From Glossina fuscipes (taxonomy: Eukaryota > Arthropoda > Insecta > Diptera > Glossinidae): a DNA stretch of 64,000 nucleotides. The stretch covers positions 96,726 to 160,725 of the forward strand of contig NW_023998439.1 of the NCBI RefSeq assembly GCF_014805625.2, written 5' to 3'. Below are positions 48,913 to 59,797 of this stretch, one piece after another; positions within the stretch are counted from its first letter, which is position 1, and every line of letters begins with the position of its first letter. The position numbers and the translations under genes are program-made. A model generated the notes under the pieces. It was not told where the DNA came from and did not search any database. It saw only the letters and a program-made list of their open reading frames with translations.

Positions 48913-49260
48913 TGTACAGGGTGTCCAAAAAATGTACGCAACATCGAAATTAAGAGGAAAGCAAGGCTAGTTCTTGCTCATTGCAATTTTTTGATTAAAC
49001 TATAACGCATATAAGATAGGGTTATGCGTTATATAGTACATTGGACAAATGGCCTCCGCGGCTATGGGGACACAGCCGCACTCTTTTTTCAAAGTTTACC
49101 GTGATCATTTTGCATAAGTGTGGCTGAATTTCACCGAAGCAATGTCGAATATCCTCTTTCCTTGCTCGGCGGTTTGAATCAAGTAATTTTGACAGCCCCC
49201 TTTTGCTTTACGTCATTAAGAGAGTTCTTCAAACAGGAAAAAAAATAATGTTTGTGTGAT
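48913..49260 (-). mobile_element. C-terminal remnant of a Tc1/mariner-type transposase
   Basis: On the minus strand a frame ending ...RRARKEDIRHCFGEIQPHL, followed by VNFEKRVRLC and SRGGHLSNVLYNA-stop, matches the usual C-terminus of mariner-superfamily transposases (IQPHxxxxVxxNFxKRxxxC...GGHLxDV). Further upstream (minus) the homologous-looking text LKNSLNDVKQKGAV is in another frame, so the gene is broken. A TA followed by CAGGGTGTCCAAAAAATG at 48917 fits a terminal inverted repeat. The N-terminal and catalytic parts are absent. Confidence 0.7.
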
Positions 49261-49870
49261 CTGATGTGACGCGGTCTAGTATATACGTTGAATGCATCAA
49301 AGCTTCCCAGAGAAGACGGCTCTCGGCGGGTGATAGGTCTAAGATAGACATAAAAAGATTAGATGAACAACGAGTTTGGAGAGCCTCAGTCACAATCATC
49401 TGGTTCTTGGTTTAGATCTCGCAACGTTCGAGGGCGACAACCTGGCGATCAAAGATGAGAGGCTGTCCTTTTTCCCTTCCACGCTACTCGAGTAGAGTTA
49501 AAAAGTCAAGTAGATCATAGTAGAAACCAAAGCTTAGCTAAGCTAGCAAGTCTACCGAGCTAAGAGAATACAGATACAAAAAGATACAAATTTAAGGTTA
49601 GAAAATTATAAAGAGAAAGTGACGGTCAAAACTATCGGTTAGTGAGTAAACAGATGACGTTCTCTACATTTTATTCGTGAAATCTGGCGTTTTAGTGAGT
49701 CAACTGAACACGCAGAGCAAGTGGAGTGTTATCTTTTTCCGTAATCCGTTCCGCATAAATAAGTGAATTGACCGAGGCGTCGGTCCCGGTAGACAAGCGT
49801 TCTTATACTTATCAAGGTAGTTTCAAGATTTTGTTCACGCCAATGATATGAATGCTGTCAGCGAACAGTG
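49261..49870. mobile_element. GC-richer, LTR-like block of uncertain nature
   Basis: About 600 bp that differ in composition from the flanks, with phrases such as GAAGACGGCTCTCGGCGGG, ACCGAGGCGTCGGTCCCGG and TCTGGCGTTTTAGTGAGTCA that recall the U5/leader region of an LTR retrotransposon. It directly abuts the transposase remnant. No matching second LTR, primer-binding site or reverse transcriptase was found, so this is at best a solo LTR or leader fragment. Confidence 0.3.
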
Positions 49871-51075
49871 AATAATATTGGGTTGTCCAGCTATTATGAT
49901 TTCTCTCTCGTTCTCTCTTATTTTATTTTTACAACTTATTTGATATTAGCACTTAAAAGGATTAAAATTTTGTTTGACATCTTTAGTAGACGACATTGCA
50001 TATATAACCTGATAAAGGCAAATTTGATTTCATGCTGTTTAGTCTTGCCCTTTCTAATCAACATAATTCTCTCAACTTAAGAAGCATTGCTTGACAATGA
50101 ATAATGAATGCGATAATGATGCAAATAACGATAACTGAATGATATGCCTTATGGACAAAAGCTATTAATACAGAGTCTGGCAGAGTCTGGTAAGCTTAAA
50201 CCTAACGAATACTTTCACTTCAATATACAAAAACAACAAAACGAGAATAACTGCAATGTTAAGAAAAGATGTAAAGGAAGAGAAAATTACTTTTTACGCA
50301 ATAATGCTAATCTTCTCCGGTCTAAACAGTCTAGAATCTTTAAGAGACATTATGAGTTTATGTATGTTATGCAATTTCTTATGATTACAAGTGTGGTTTA
50401 ACACTTTATACACAAATAAGTAAAATATAGCACAAGAGTTACAAAGAATTCATAGGGTCTTAACTGGAGCTCGATGTTTGTGAAATGAGTTTGATGTTTT
50501 TTTTTTTGCGGCTTGAAGTTACCCTTAAGGACTGGGCGGGAAGACATATGATTTTTACCCAAAATAAGCAAAAAACTTAATTACGATGTCATCCAGATTT
50601 CGAAATCATGTGAAGTTTTTTTATTGATTTATTTATTCATTTTTTTTTTTAGTCAAAAGACAATCGAAGATATTTGCAATATATGTAAGCAGTTTATTAA
50701 AAATAAATCCTTTCATTTTTGTTTTTTTTTTTTTTCTTTATTATTCCTCCCTCCTGTAGTTATCTGTCTGGCTTTGTGTTACAAACATAAGTTTTATAAT
50801 TTGAAAAAATTGAAATTATATACAATACTATGCTCGCTAGTAATGTTCGCCTACATAAACACAAGCTTTAGTTTACATCCTTTTGTTATTATATAACTGC
50901 TTACATCATACCTTTATCAAGTAAGAGGAGACTGAAAGCTGAAATAACTAAGTAAGTAGCTCATGTAACGTTTATATACCTTGCGAGACAAGTATAAATC
51001 TGTGATGCAGTTTGAAGGGAATGACAAAAAGAAAGGATTTGATGAGATAAACGGGAAGATAGAAAGACAGAGAGA

Positions 51076-51139
<64 letters not shown>

Positions 51140-53209
51140 GAGAATGAAGGAGAGAAAACGAAAAAGATATATGTAGGGACAACGAAATGAATGTTGTGTG
51201 TGAGATTTAAAAGGACATAAATCAACAAACTCTGTTGAAGGGTCAAAAACTACAATATAATTCTGTTTTTCCCTTCCTTTTGTCCCACTGTGCAGATATG
51301 TTTTTTCAATTTTAGTTTACTGAAAAGTTTACACAGCTAATAATAATGGAGTTTATTTGTTATTTTTTATTTGAATTTTTTTCTTTTTATTTTTATTTAC
51401 TTCTTTTTTTTTTTTTTTTTATAGGTCAAAGAACCCAAAAGTGCAATTTAAACTAGAAAATTCAATTTGATATAAAAGCAAAACGAAAAAAGAAAACAAC
51501 TCAAACTCTCTAAATCCAGAAAGGGTTCATAACAAATGAATGAATGTGTAGAATAGAAGACGAGAACAACGTAAAGAATTATGAAATCATTATACATACA
51601 TTTTTCCCCGGCCAAATAAAATAAAATGGCGAAAACATGAAATTGCATACATATATATACATATATACATATATATATACGTTTATATGCATGACAAGGA
51701 AACCTGGTGTACTCATCTTGGACGAACTTTGAACACTTATCAAGAAATTATTTGTAGCTACAAGTAGTGTACGTAAGTTGTTTTTAAACTTTCGAACATC
51801 TGAACAGATCGTAGCCTTTCATTTCTCCAATAGTCAGTCTTATGCGTTATAAATCATATCGCTAAGCTTATCAGAGAGACTGAGACCATTAAGTGCTCTC
51901 ATCGTAGCAAACTTATTTTCCCGATAAATGAAATTTCATAGCCCATCTCCCAAAAATACACATAAATTTAACATATAGGACGACAAATTTAACATACGTC
52001 TCCCACTCAAGGCGAAAAAAAAAACATTCAATTTATTGCTTGCAAACAAATTAAATAATTTCTATAGCTGTAAGTCAAAAACCATTACTAATTTCATTAC
52101 GATGCAATTTAGGATTTGAACGAATTTTGATTACGGTTTTTACTACTATTTCCATCAGCACCTAAAGAACCATCGAGTTAAGTCTTGTTGTGCGGACAAA
52201 TACAAAAATTTGTAAAAATCAATATGAATAAAGAAACGAAGTAACGGATATGGAGTTCTTGCCATAACTTAGCGAAGCTCCCTAACGAACACTGAATACT
52301 TCAGTTAAAATCCCATCTGATGGGAATAATATCTTGTTTAACCTTTTTCTCGTCATGTCTTTTATAGATTTTTGTTAATGACAAAAAATATTTGTTGTTG
52401 GGAGGAAACATCCCTTTTAGGACGAAAGTAAATCAGTTCTGTTATATTATTATCAGGAATTATGGAAATATTGTATATCGCTAATCAGTGAAGTTTTTCT
52501 GTCTTCTTATTATTTTCGTTTGTAGAATACGAAAAAAATTCGTACAGAAGGAAGAACGTAGTTAAGCTTCTACTAAAAAAAAACCTTACCTTTACCTTTA
52601 ACTTTAAATAATGGATCTTTTTACGTATGGCATAACTTGTTGTTATACGTTTTAGGGACGTGTTATACACGTCTCGACAGTGAAACGAGTACACAAAAAT
52701 TAAAAAAAAAATGTGAAAAACCATTAATATAACTAAGGTGGCAGCAAGTTTGTCCTTCCGTTTTCAGCACACGGAAATGAATACCGGAGATCCCGTCAGG
52801 TTTGCGTATACGCTAAGGGCGCAGAATATTTCGACAACTTGGCGAACGTACACTATGATAGAAAGATAAGATTAGATACAAATCTACAGATTAATTTTGT
52901 AGATCGCATTCATAACAATCCATAGGCAATAGTGATCCAAAACTATATATATAGTGTGCATATGTAACACATTAAGTATATGCATCAAGTAAACAAGTAT
53001 CAAGTACGAATTAGGGAAACAGATGGCGCATCAAGGCCATCAACAAATGTCAAACGAGCATAAGTGATAAGTTGTGAAAAATTGTGTTTACATTTGACTG
53101 CGTTCAATATGCCGAAATTTGTACAAAATATTTGCGTGTATTTTAATTGGCCCAATCAATGCACGTATATGTGCACATTTATATACATATTGAATAGAGT
53201 ATGAGAAAC
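49871..53209. other. Non-coding AT-rich stretch with (GA)n
   Basis: No gene recognised. It includes the (GA)n microsatellite at 51069-51136 listed separately, T runs at 51400-51420, and TATACA/TATA-rich DNA at 51645-51690. Open stretches at 49868-50401 and 50624-50896 are AT-driven and unrecognised. Confidence 0.45.
51069..51136. repeat. (GA)n microsatellite
   Basis: Long AG dinucleotide tract with a few interruptions. It generates spurious Arg-Glu and Leu-Ser repeat ORFs on the two strands. Confidence 0.95.
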
Positions 53210-53520
53210 AATTTTTTTCTTGAAAAAAACACCGAAAATTGAGACGAGTGATGAAAAATGATTTATTTAAAACTATGTTGCACCGCTAGTTACGCATTTT
53301 TACGTGCTTCGGGCAATATCTGGATACCACGCCTTTGAAAATCTTCTCCTTCGCTGCAAGCTTTGGGCTTTCGTAACGATATAATACTGCCGGCGTAGAC
53401 TCTGTGGCATGAAAACGTGTGGACCGTCGTGATTATTAGAGAAAAGATTTTTGCTTGCCAGACGTCCATGATAGGAAAAAAGAACTCAGTTATCCATCAG
53501 TCCTTTTAAATCCTCACTTG
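53210..53520 (-). mobile_element. Probable mariner transposase C-terminal relic
   Basis: On the minus strand one frame reads EGEDFQRRGIQILPEARK and an adjacent frame reads KCVTSGATPF. Together they resemble the mariner C-terminus (xFxxxGIxxLPxRWxKCVxxxGxYF). Upstream (minus), GRLASKNLFSNN resembles the preceding GGKxFxSN segment. The frame changes and stops mark a dead fragment. Similarity is weaker than at 48.9 or 57.8 kb. Confidence 0.4.
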
Positions 53521-54009
53521 ATACTTTCAAAGCTGATGGTATATATATATGTATACCGATGCTTAACATGATGTATATATATAAAAATATATATCATCAT
53601 ATATATATATATGTGTACGTGTGTACGTATTTACCTTACAAGATCTCTTAATTTTTAAGACTTACATAAGGATCCAAGAGTGTTCCATATATCCTTTTGC
53701 CGCAAGTATATAGAATACACGAAGCATAGTGACCGGTCGCTTAGGTAAGAACCGCAACTACGAGGTCAGTGTTCGTAAGGTCAAATTTCAACTGCGTTAG
53801 AGTGTCTTTTGACCGCAGCTATAGCGAATGCTTACTTGCTAACGGCATAACACTTATCGATTACGCACACCAGCCACTAGACTCTCATCAGTTAAACGAA
53901 ATTCATCGCACGCTTGTTTAAGCCAATCACCAACCAGTTATGAAAGCACTGTTAAAACACTGTCAATATCATCCATACATTTTCACAGTAAACTCTTCAG
54001 CCGACAAGA
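53521..54009. other. Short non-coding stretch
   Basis: (TA)n-rich DNA at 53540-53625; otherwise nothing recognised. Confidence 0.45.
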
Positions 54010-54408
54010 GTGTTTCATAACAAACATAACAATCTCTTTACAGTCACATATTTCTTTTTACAAGTTCATAGCCAGTTTAGAGTGCATATCGGTCGTACTC
54101 TCATGCAATTACGTGATTCTGCTGGTCTTGTGCTTGTTTTACGTTTTATTGAAATTAAATTTGCAAAGGTTAACAAACATTTTATTGCAACGCATTTGAA
54201 CATGAAATGTGAAAACTCCTCTCACAGCGAACACGTCAGCGCTATAAAACAACTCGTTTGCTTCCATATAATTTTCACATGTCGCAAGGACAAAGTAATT
54301 ATATGCGTTCGCATAATGACATCAAAAGGCCTCACTCTTGAAGAGCTTAAAATTCTAAATAGGCGACGGGATCGATTCGAAAAAAAACGCAAAAGAAAAT
54401 TTTATTGA
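54010..54408 (+). CDS. Unidentified 132-codon ORF, doubtful
   Basis: The longest non-repetitive open stretch outside the TrxR pair. The C-terminal third is charged and ends in a very basic RRRDRFEKKRKRKFY that could act as a nuclear localisation signal; no domain is recognised. About one ORF of this size is expected by chance in 64 kb of this composition, so it is listed mainly for completeness. Confidence 0.2.
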   Translation: MFHNKHNNLFTVTYFFLQVHSQFRVHIGRTLMQLRDSAGLVLVLRFIEIKFAKVNKHFIATHLNMKCENSSHSEHVSAIKQLVCFHIIFTCRKDKVIICVRIMTSKGLTLEELKILNRRRDRFEKKRKRKFY

Positions 54409-54999
54409 CATATGATGACTTCTATATATCATATCTATAACTGAAGAATATTTTGCAAAAAAATTAAAAATAATATTTAAAATTTTAAATTCCTCTGCAC
54501 AGAAATACCATAAATCGCTTAATGGTTATTAGAGATCATATAGTTCTTTATATAATCGTGTCGATAGGACATGTGTGTACTACGCTTTGTAGATTCACAT
54601 TAAATATTCTATTCTTCTTCTTCTTTTTAAGATTGTTAAAGAATATATTGAAAATTTTTCATTTCTGAACGAGCTATAGGGCAGATGGTACGTAAATTCC
54701 TTGACTATTTGTGATACGTAGAACATGTACAATTAAATCAACATGAATAGCGGCATCTTTTTACTACGATCACATCTTTAGAAATTCATTTGCAACAAAA
54801 TTTATATAAAATTTTCCTCATCGTTCCTTTAACTAAAAAGAAAAAAACACGTCGCAATCAGAAAAATCTGTCCATTACTCATATCCCAGACTTTAAACGA
54901 TAGGCAGCAAACAATCCTCTCTTTTCTGACACTACGACTTATGACTTTGCAATTTTTTTACCAATTCTGGCACAATAATGGCTTTTTATTATGAACGGG
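54409..54999. other. Short non-coding stretch
   Basis: AT-rich; nothing recognised. Confidence 0.45.
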
Positions 55000-55740
55000 A
55001 AAAAAAACAAGTGGCAACATCATAGTCAGGAAGGCCGACGAATAAACATCCTACACCACATTATGTAACACAATTCTTATTTTTATTATAGAACACAAAA
55101 GTTGTATCTTGTGGGCATATTTTTCATGTGCTTGTTTTATGGGGAAACAGGCCCACCATGCAACCTAATGTAGCGCAAGTTTAATCCTTACATAGGGCAG
55201 AATTCAAAAACAGGCGTAAATGGTCCAAATTTTGAAGAGTGGACTTTTTTATGAAAGTACTACAATATTGTGGATCAATGTCCGTCACCACATGTTAAAA
55301 CTTTGACTTTTCTGCTCTACAAAGGGTCAATTTCCGTAAAAATCCTTATTAGGGCGGGGTCCAAAACATAGGGCGAGGTGGTCCAAATGCGTTACATTTA
55401 ATTTTTTTTTTTGTTAAAGTACTATTATGATATAACTTTCATCGTGAAGCATAGAAAATTATACCTTTTTGTCGTGTGAACTTCAGTTTTCGCTATATGA
55501 GTAGGTATATGAATATGGGTTCAAAAATTGCCACAAGCGGTCCAAAGTTTTCATACAAAATTAGAATTCCGAAATATTACTTTTTTTGCCAAGAAATTTT
55601 GAAAATTACCTTTGCTTTCCATATAAGGATTTCTCAGAATAGAGCGTTATAAGGGGAGTGGTCGCAAAAATGGACCGGTCCAAACCATTTTCAATAGCGT
55701 TCGTTCTTGGGTGAAAACACGTCCACTGATTTTACTCAGT
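55000..55740 (-). repeat. Mini-me-like dispersed repeat, long form (subtype A), inverted
   Basis: Read on the minus strand it parallels the plus-strand copy at 10877-11706 block by block: AACGCTATTGAAAATGGTTT, GTAATTTTCAAAATTTCTTG, GCAATTTTTGAACCCATATT, ATATAGCGAAAACTGAAGTT, ACGACAAAAAGG, GTAGAGCAGAAAAGTCAAAG, CCCTATGTAAGGATTAAAC, ATAATAAAAATAAGAATTG, and the end GTGGTGTAGGATGTTTATTC with CTTCCTGACTATGATGTTGCC. The head beyond 55740 is lost or diverged. Confidence 0.75.
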
Positions 55741-57689
55741 GCAATAGCAAAAGTTGTGATTACATCTTCCTCAAGCTTTTTAAATGATAAACTCTAGGGG
55801 CCGCTGTGCCATAATTATTTAAAAATAGTTGATCGATATGGAAAAATTTAAATTTTTGAAATTATAATCGTAGAGAGATTGCATTCTATCTACATGCGTT
55901 TTTAGCTATATGAATAGAAAAAACAGTTGATAATGACGGCAACTCCGGTAGTTTGGTGTATCCCGTCAGGGTAAAGAACACTTCCGCAGAGCGGAAAAAC
56001 TGCTGAGACATTGTCATGTTAAAAGAAGCCGTCTGAATGAAGTAAAGTGAAGATAATACAATAATAAAAGTCATAGATTCGCATCACGTTAGACATTTTT
56101 TCCGATCGAGCCTCGTACAAGAACACTCTCATGAGAACCAAGCCATTACATAACAAGAAAATCTGACTTTTTAAAACTTTATGACGAGAATGAGCGACCA
56201 ATTATAAAATTTTAGATGAGAAAATTGATCGTGCTAAACTTGGCCCTAATCAATCTAAGATTCGGACACGCTTTCATATAAGGGGTTCCATGAAAAGAAT
56301 GCCTTCACATGCCAACCACATGTGAGTTTTGCTAATCTATCGCAAATATAAAGGAAAAACTCGATGAGTTGAAATGGTGTAGGGCATTTAATGGTCAATC
56401 ATGTCCGAACCGAATCATGTTAAAGGTAAAGGTAGAGATGAGCGTCTGCAAATGCGTGAAAGTGTTTTATTTGGTGTACTGTTAAAATTTTATATTGAAA
56501 GAAAATAAAATTATAATATTTATCATTTTTTAAAATAAACAACCATTATCGACATACTGGCATGTAAATACCGATGCAGGGAAGTACGTTTCGTATGGCG
56601 GGAGGTACAGACGAAGAAACAGTATAAACAGAACAGAATGAATTATGTGGCGGTAAATATGCTGATGAAATTCAATGCAACCCATGAGGCAAGATATTCA
56701 TATTGCATATACTAACACATACCTACACACATATGCATAAAGTAAACGAGGAGATCGTCATATAAAGCGAAATATATTTTTGCTTGCATGTATGCCCGTG
56801 TTCTACATAATGATTTTATTGATACGAAATAAATGTGTTGGTATTTGATTTGTGTATCGTTATATTGCCCGGCTGGAGGCACATTGTGAGTTATTTTCCT
56901 ATTTTCAACAATCGATGAGCAAATAGCGTGTTGAGTTTCATGTTTTTACTTTTTTTTTGTTTTATTTTTTTTTTTTTTTTTTTGCATTTTATAATATTGA
57001 GTTTCTTTCGCTGAAGTTCGCGTTAGTAGTTCCCGAAAATGCTTATTTTCAAAGTATTCATATTAATATTTAACAATACAATGAAAATTTATCACTAAAT
57101 ATGTACATTGGTACACATATAAATATACAAATGCAATTGCATTGCTTTTGAAAATTGATATAATGTGCTATCAGGTTTCTAACAGTGTTCTATGAATACA
57201 TAAATATTGCATAATACGATGATATATGTTACAATGTTTGTGCTGAATAACGAGTTATGTTTCAATTAATTAAAAGTGTTCACTGGCAACAACAACAACG
57301 ATAACGTGTGATTTAAATGATTAAATAACCGAAGAGTTAATAGCCATAGATTAACATTTTTTCATATCCGTCCTTCCGAATTTAAGGAATTCTTTAAATA
57401 ATTGTAAAACATCCAAGGTACATGTACGTGTGTCCTTTACTCGAATTAATGGCAAAATTTGTTTAGATCCTTTATTCAGTTTTATTAAATTATGCACGTT
57501 GATCGCAAAAGGAGGAGGGCCTTACATGATGTACGATATATATCGAATTAATGAACTACTCCTTTATAATCCAATAAAGAGAAATGTCGTACATCAACTT
57601 ATGCCACATTTCCGAAGCATAGAATTAAATATAGATTTTTCCAGTTAAAAATGTTAATTTTTTTTTAGTAATTACTTATCGCGACCTTG
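55741..57689. other. Non-coding stretch with a repeat end at 56360-56420
   Basis: No gene recognised. GGTGTAGGGCATTTAATGGTCA near 56378 is a right end of the subtype-A repeat on the plus strand. A T run lies at 56966-56983, and a CCGTCCTTCCG motif near 57369 may be another repeat scrap. Confidence 0.45.
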
Positions 57690-58075
57690 TTTACAAAATA
57701 AAAAAAAACTTTATTTCTTCAAGTCTCAATTTCATCTCGTTTATCGTCTCCATAGGAAATCAAATTGTTTTCCTTCTTAATAATTTGCCTTGACCGACGA
57801 AATTCATAATGCATATCACTACAACAATCAAAGAAATTTATCAACATGACTTTAATATTTGAACGACTTTGTTGCAACTTTTCTTCATCTTTGTTCAGGT
57901 TGCGCCACGTATACGCTCGTTTGACAATTGTTTTTTTGGGGACCCAGACACAGATCCAAGTTTCACCTCCCGTAATGATACGTTTCGTTATGTTTTGTTA
58001 GCCAATAATCATTGTTTCACAGATGTGGGAAAAATGAACAACTCGCACTTGCAAACGCCCTTCTAGCTATCCAGC
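57690..58075 (-). mobile_element. Mariner transposase fragment, catalytic core region, inactivated
   Basis: On the minus strand one frame reads ICETMIIG-stop-QNITKRIIT, then GGETWICVW, SRSNIKVMLINFFDCCSDMH and KKENNL. This matches the mariner core: LxRIITGDETW with the first catalytic Asp, and SxxKVMLxxFFD with the second. The first catalytic Asp is Gly (TGGE). An internal stop is present, and both ends of the protein are missing. A short C-terminal extension runs to the ET-stop near 57738. Confidence 0.75.
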
Positions 58076-59776
58076 AATTGGATTGGATTCATATAAAAGT
58101 CCGCATAGTTGTCAAAAATAGTGCAACGAAAGCATTAAAAAAAATCATTTCTTGATTTCATAGCACGCGTGAAGTTACGATGTCAAATTTGCTTTATTTC
58201 TTGTTTACAGTCTTACTTCTTGTTCAGCCATGATTGCAATAGAATTCGATCCATTCCCAAAGATCTCGACAAATGCTTCTCTAAAATGTCCGCACAACCG
58301 CAGAAGGAGAAACACCGCGAGGGACATCTATCAGCATTGCGATTTAGGCATTATCTCGACCTTATTTTTTATTCACCGCACAAAATTTGTGAGATCTTTT
58401 AAAATTAAATGCATCAAATAAACATTTTATGAGCTTTTGCGATTGTTTATCAACTATTCAAAGTATTGAGCAACGTAGTGTTCAAACAAAAAGGCCACGT
58501 TAACTCTCATCCTCTGAATCTTATCTGAGAATTTACGTTTCAAGATTTTGTTCTTTATCCTGTTTTCGCGAAAATACTATAATGACGGACGGACGGATGA
58601 CCTTTTTTACAAAATATATGGCAAAATCATATTTCGGTTTTCAGCATAATAGTGTATACTTCGCATTACTCAAAACTGTAACCATAGCTAACTAATGTTC
58701 TGATAGAATAGAAATTAACTTAATCCAGAATTTTTCCCAGATTAGCACAATTAAGGCTAAAAATTTGTTTAATCACTATAGGGAGACAATCTATGCGAGA
58801 CAAAGCATTAGAGACCGAAGACTGATAAGTTGTGTCTGAGAATAAAGATAAAAACTATAAATTGTCCATTGCGCTTATATATATGTATATATATCCATCT
58901 TGGAGGTATTCTGCCCTGAAGCGCTTGTTAATAAAGATAAAAGAAACTTACAAAAGGACAACATTTTCAATGTATCGAACGTCCATGAACAGATGGCGAA
59001 TTCATATACGGCTTAAAGGCACTTTAAAGCCATTGAAAGATTCAAAGTCAAAATAGTTTCGATGAATCTCTGGTCAAAAAAAAAGAACTTTTGTGTGGCA
59101 CATGTATATATTCACTTGGAAATAAATAAATAAAAGTGGCCTTCATGAGGAAATATTTTCGTCAAGCTCCCGTTTCGCGCCAGTCGCTGGAGCCAAGAAG
59201 CAAATTGCGTGTTACGCTGTAGCGAAACTCGCTTCTATTAAGGACGGATTCAAGGCTGTTGTGTTAGTGTGTTAGTCAGTCATATAATCGGTTTGTATTT
59301 CCCGGTATCCAATTAAAAGTTTATTCGGTTCTAATTTAAATTTCGTTAACCTGGCTGGCCTGGGGACAAGTTAATTTTATATAAAAGAAAAGAAGATTTT
59401 ACTCCGACTATTCGCTGTCCTTGTAAATTTTAATCAAGGCCTTCTATGAATAATTTTAGCTTGAAAAACTTTCTTTTCCTTTGCACTTTTCAAGTTTTAA
59501 TATTTCTTTTTTAACTGTTTTCCTCTCTTTGAATTAAATTTCTATGCTTTTCTTTTCTAATCCTTTGTTAATTTAAATTATTCTTATATTGTTTCTCTTC
59601 TTTTTTTTTCATTTTTTTTTTTTTTTTTTTTTTTAATTGGCATTATTGCTAGCCATGAGCTTTCATCTGTTAAATGTTTTATGTTAATTTCTTTATAATA
59701 TTTTGTTATATTTTGTGCATTGCTTTCGCAGGCGCTCGTGTATTTTTTTCTGTATAATTTCAATTTAATTTCTTAC
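58076..59776. other. Non-coding stretch with a repeat scrap and a GC-richer patch
   Basis: No gene recognised. An ACGGACGGACGGATGACC motif at about 58583-58600 is a (GTCY)n block on the minus strand. The patch at 59165-59355 is GC-richer and contains GTGTTAGTCAGTCATATAATC and CCCGGTATCCAATTAAAAG. It could be an old LTR or a promoter/leader, but this is unproven. A long T run lies at 59608-59634. Confidence 0.4.
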
Positions 59777-59797
59777 CTGGTAAACCGTGTAATTGGC
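59777..59797 (-). CDS. Candidate 21-nt microexon
   Basis: Minus-strand GCCAATTACACGGTTTACCAG is followed by a near-perfect donor (GTAAGAAATT). It is preceded by an AG with a long T-rich tract upstream (TTTTTTTATAATGCTCGAG). In phase 0 it encodes ANYTVYQ. Its length is a multiple of three and it lies on the same strand as the 51-nt exon at 12610, so the two could belong to one gene with huge introns. At this size chance cannot be excluded. Confidence 0.3.

Noticed and set aside
50917..51246. Overlapping open frames on both strands with Leu-Ser or Arg-Glu repeats
   Set aside because: Direct translation of the (GA)n microsatellite.
57869..58421. Plus-strand ORFs of 63-77 codons
   Set aside because: The left one is the antisense shadow of the mariner fragment. 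The others have no recognisable domain.
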